A stretch of 64,000 nucleotides of DNA from Flaccisagitta enflata (taxonomy: Eukaryota; Chaetognatha; Sagittoidea; Aphragmophora). The translations under genes were made by a program, and so were the position numbers. Location of the stretch: NCBI GenBank assembly GCA_965153355.1, contig OZ231128.1, positions 36,704,001 to 36,768,000 of the forward strand. Reading direction: 5' to 3'. Positions 60,767 to 64,000 of this stretch are shown one piece after another. The notes under the pieces were generated by a model. That model searched no databases, was not told where the DNA came from, and saw nothing but the letters and a program-made list of their open reading frames with translations. Position 1 is the stretch's first letter. The number at the start of each line of letters is the position of its first letter.

Positions 60767-60934
60767 ACAGAAATAAGCACAAAAACACCTCCGGTAGGTG
60801 ACCACCGCGGGCTTATGATGCGTAGTGATGTTGTTGACCAGGCTGCTCTACAAAATTTTGAATATGATGGTCCTCCATCAAAGAAAAAAGTGCAAAATAG
60901 CGGTCATGTCAGAAAATGCAAATCAGCTTTGTAA
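60767..60934 (+). CDS. Candidate terminal exon with overlapping AATAAA, unrecognised
   Basis: A T-rich tract and ttgtttaag/ACAG precede 55 codons (TKTPPVGDHRGLMMRSDVVD, PPSKKKV) and TAA. AATAAA overlaps the stop (60934-60939). The C-terminus is basic, NLS-like. No upstream exon found. Confidence 0.3.
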   Translation, partial: TEISTKTPPVGDHRGLMMRSDVVDQAALQNFEYDGPPSKKKVQNSGHVRKCKSAL

Positions 60935-60939
60935 ATAAA

Positions 60940-61960
60940 GAGAGGTTCATGTAACTTGACTTTTGGTCGTTTTGGTTGCAAACCAAGGCCCACCAACATT
61001 GTGAGCGGTAATTTAGGTGTCAATCGCTGTATGTGAACTAACTGGAAGGTTCATACTCTCCAGAACATTGCATAGGGTAAGTAACAAGCGCCAATGTAGA
61101 AGTAAGTTGTAAAGCAAAATACCACTGAAATCAACTGTAACTGGTGAATCTGTGACTTGTTGTCGCGCATTACATAGGTCAAAATTGTCATTTTTGACTT
61201 ATATACACACTATACTGATGATCCATGAGGAGGATCAGCTCAGTTGGACAATTTGGAACAGTTACGAATCGAAATTCAGCTTAAAAACTTATCGAAACCC
61301 TTATTTCATGACCCGGTACACTGTGACTTAATGCTCAAACAGAATTACAAATTTGCATGAAATATCAAGATATCAACCATGTAAAGGATTAAGGGATCGT
61401 GTTATGTTCTTATTTGTTGATATTTTGATTTTTCATACGAATTTGTAATTCTGTGTAGGTTTTGGCCAGAAAACAAATCGAGATTTTCAGTGTTTTCACC
61501 GTTTTTTGCAAAAATATATTGAAAGGTTCAAGATTAAAACTGGCTTGTGAAGCTTGATAACATCCATGAAAAAAAAATCAGCAGATTTCATTTTGGCTGA
61601 TGACTCATTGGGAGGCAGTGATGAAAAGAATGTCCATAATTGCTGAGAAAATGAAGAGTGACTGACCGACATAGTGGGTTAAAGAGTTAAAAAAGTCGTG
61701 CTGTTGAAAAGAAACCGTTGTCCATCTTTTCTAAGACTTTTTCTTTCTTTTCCCATTCCTGTCAAAAACTGGCGAACAAAACATGACGTTAACGATTTGA
61801 CTTTTCTTGAACTAAGAGATCATTAAAAAATCGTTTTTCCCGTAATTCCCCCGGTTCCCGCCACTTTGTCAAGGAAAATGCCTGTTCACCTCTTTCTTCT
61901 TTTTTTCTCGACTAACTAACGACGTAAGAAAAAAAAAGAAAAAGAATAAAAAGGAAGAAA
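60940..61960. other. Mixed stretch with one small hairpin only
   Basis: Apart from the hairpin at 61338-61453 I see no gene or repeat family. Confidence 0.45.
61338..61453 (+). repeat. Hairpin repeat, small
   Basis: ACAGAATTACAAATTTGCATGAA pairs with CGAATTTGTAATTCTGT; the interior is partly palindromic (ATATCAAGATATCAAC). Confidence 0.5.
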
Positions 61961-61974
61961 AAGTGCGGAAAACG

Positions 61975-62112
61975 AAGGCCGGATACAGAGACCAAGACGG
62001 AAAGCTAGGCTTTGCAACTTGAGCGTTATCGACCGACCGACCGACCATTTGGCGACCAACCGATTGAAAAACGGACAGTGACTATAGAGATGCGTTGCCG
62101 CACTTGTAGATA
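61975..62112 (-). mobile_element. Family A repeat, AT-like subfamily
   Basis: GAAGGCCGGATACAGAG left, (GACC)n, then ATAGAGATGCGTTGCCGCAC at the right. Confidence 0.6.
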
Positions 62113-62120
62113 AGAAACAA

Positions 62121-62252
62121 GGCCGTATACATGGCAGCAATGGTCGCGGACGGGTGGGCAGGAGCGGAAAACCTCAGAAAACAGTTTTGTGACGGACCGA
62201 ACGACCGACGGACCGACGGACCGAAAAGTGTGTCCCCGACTAAAGACCGTCA
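62121..62252 (-). mobile_element. Family A repeat, immediately following another
   Basis: AAACAAGGCCGTATACATGG, GTCGCGGACGGGTGGGCAGG, (GACC/GACG)n and CCCCGACTAAAGAC. Confidence 0.65.
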
Positions 62253-62403
62253 AAGTAACCAAAACATTTTTAAACTTAAGAAAAAAAGTTTTCGAAGATT
62301 TGCAAGGCAGTTTTTTTTCTCCAACAACAATCGAGCGGTAGTGGAAAAAGAATCAATACCATTGGAGAAAAAACTTCCTTTTGGAAAAAAAAAAGACAAT
62401 GAC

Positions 62404-62406
<3 letters not shown>

Positions 62407-62477
<71 letters not shown>

Positions 62478-62478
62478 A
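62407..62478 (+). repeat. (GA)n array
   Basis: About 36 units, opposite in sense to the (CT)n 150 bp further on. Confidence 0.97.
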
Positions 62479-62627
62479 TGTGTGTGTGACAGAGAGCACA
62501 TTCAAGTTTTGTTTTGCGTATTTTGTGCCGATAGCGGAATTTTGGTCTCCTGAGTTTTACTTCTGCTGAATGTTGATAGCGGTAGTTAAATGTGCCTTCA
62601 TTGCCTTTCAGATTCGAGAAGACTCTT

Positions 62628-62744
<117 letters not shown>

Positions 62745-62816
62745 TTACCTTGCCCCTCTTTTACTCACAGAAAAGCAGGTGCTTTCGTCTGTGTCCCCGT
62801 TTCTAGTCTATATTTT

Positions 62817-63075
62817 ATAGAAGCGTCCTCGCATCTCTACAATAGGCTGTGTCCGTAGGTGGGTTGGTTGGTCGGTTGGTCGGTAACGCATTCATTAAAA
62901 CCATCAAAATCATGCATTTTTTCAACAAAAAAGTGAGCCTCATTCAATAAAAGTAGCACATATTAAGACATTCATTAAAAAAAGACTATGTTTAAAAAAC
63001 ATTCATTCATAAAAAACATTCATTTGTAAAAAAACATTCATTCAAAGAGGACGCATCGCCATCGTTGGCCTACTT
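62817..63075 (+). mobile_element. Family A repeat, interrupted by the assembly gap
   Basis: AGAAGCGTCCTCGCATCTCT (hairpin mismatched), GGCTGTGTCCGTAGG and a GGTC tract, then a core of ATTCATTAAAA units, and GTTGGCCTACTT at the gap edge. Confidence 0.65.
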
Positions 63076-63108
63076 NNNNNNNNNNNNNNNNNNNNNNNNN
63101 NNNNNNNN
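63076..63108. other. Assembly gap (33 N)
   Basis: Run of N between a Family A copy and a tandem duplication; its true length is unknown. Confidence 1.
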
Positions 63109-63236
63109 GTGACGGGTACTTATTTTTCATGGTGGTGGGATCCGGGGCACTGTGTAGGTGAATTGGTGGTGATTAGGGGGTGATAGGGGGGTGACGGGTA
63201 CTTATTTTTCATGGTGGTGGGATCCGGGGCACTGTG
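63109..63236 (+). repeat. Two copies of an ~80-bp unit
   Basis: GTGACGGGTACTTATTTTTC and GATCCGGGGCACTGTG occur twice, about 80 bp apart. More units may be lost in the adjacent gap. Confidence 0.8.
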
Positions 63237-64000
63237 AGCCAATCTGGTCCACGTGTTACAAAACGGTCCAACGCAAGTAACTGTAAATTTTCCATTGTGC
63301 GTGTCGGATAAATGAAAGAACTGATCGACAGATGGGCACATGGATGGACGGATCAAGGATGGGTGGATAATTGAATAATAGAAAGAACAAGGGTGAGTAG
63401 GCCAAGTAGGTGTGGATTGTCAAACATTTGCGCTTCCGACCGACCAATCAACCGACCGACTGACACAGCCAGTTATACAGAGGTGCGTAGGCGCACCTAA
63501 AAAGAAAGATACAATGCCTTACTCGTCGGTGGTGGTTCAGTCTCACATGATAAAAAGTAACCTCCTAGTTGGGTACAGGAAAATGATTGATGGAAGGACA
63601 CATGTATGGACACATTGACGGACAAATGGACGGGAAAATGGACGGACAAATATAAAAATGGTGTCGAAACTGGTTTCAAAACATTTTTTATCTTCTTTTA
63701 CCTTACCTGTCTATGGTTGTTTCAGAATATAAGCCAAACATGATTACATATGTAAAAAAGATTGATAGATAGACACATAGATGGACAAATAAAACAGGTT
63801 TCAGAAATTTCTTTTTCTACCTCCCCTGTCGACGTTGGTCTCACAAGATGTCAGATTAAAAGAAATCTAAGCCGGATGAAAAAGAGAATTGATCGACGGA
63901 TGGTGACCAATGTGTCGAAGCAAATGGTGAAGCGATTGAGACAATCGAACAATGAACTGCTCCCAAAAGCCTACTGACAAGGCAAAGGGGAAAAAAAGAT
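63235..64000 (-). repeat. Right copy of the inverted segmental duplication (runs off the window)
   Basis: Reverse complement of 37403-37678 plus 39806-40262 without the intervening insertion; the junction reads cctgtctatggttg. It includes the Family A copy at 63386-63502, paralogous to the copy at 39998-40116. Confidence 0.8.
63386..63502 (-). mobile_element. Family A repeat, GT subfamily
   Basis: GTAGGCCAAGTAGGTGTGGA at the left and the perfect hairpin AGGTGCGTAGGCGCACCT at the right. Confidence 0.82.

Overview
This is nuclear DNA from a eukaryote, most likely a non-model invertebrate animal or a close holozoan relative. Coding sequence is sparse and intron-split, non-LTR retrotransposons and many families of DNA-transposon derivatives are present, and a gene of the TPD52 family (known to me from animals) is recognisable. 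CpG is not depleted in the dispersed repeats. Simple repeats are extreme: (CT)n, (GT)n, (CTT)n, (GTT)n, (TTTC)n and (GGGA)n arrays recur every few kb, so most long open frames are repeat translations and not genes.

Host genes. A TPD52-like gene lies on the minus strand. A coiled-coil exon (54324-54508) joins in phase to a second exon (36265-36553) across a 17.8 kb intron and then to a terminal exon (35751-35926). The 5' exon(s) were not found. Downstream on the same strand is a 1422-codon intronless frame (29678-33946) encoding a low-complexity protein with many CAA-coded polyglutamine tracts. A few short exon-like segments (10.7, 13.95, 60.8 kb) are only candidates.

Mobile DNA. Two copies of a LINE with a restriction-like endonuclease (14.8-16.1 kb plus, 23.4-26.2 kb minus) appear to be bounded on both sides by (CT)n arrays of matching orientation. 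Another non-LTR fragment (42.2 kb) was split by a jockey-type LINE insertion. DNA transposons with readable target-site duplications include hAT-like elements at 8.4, 37.7-39.8, 45.3-46.1, 51.4-52.3 and 55.2-56.5 kb, a 3.6 kb element with long terminal inverted repeats (43.7-47.3 kb) that carries a broken gene and two nested elements, Tc1/mariner-type MITEs (17.5, 46.5 kb), a Harbinger-type MITE pair (6.3, 10.0 kb), and foldback elements with 5-bp duplications (48.97, 52.44 kb).

The most distinctive feature is a set of three dispersed families (called A, B and C here) built alike: conserved hairpin-forming or inverted-repeat ends around a core made of tandem repeats that differs from copy to copy. 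Family A, about 25 copies, has a terminal hairpin whose stem varies in a compensating way between subfamilies, plus a (GGTC)n tract. One copy (37851-39769) has grown to 1.9 kb by successive minisatellite expansions, inside a hAT-like element whose empty site is preserved in an inverted duplicate at the right end of the window. Functional and family statements rest on reading the sequence; no database search was possible.
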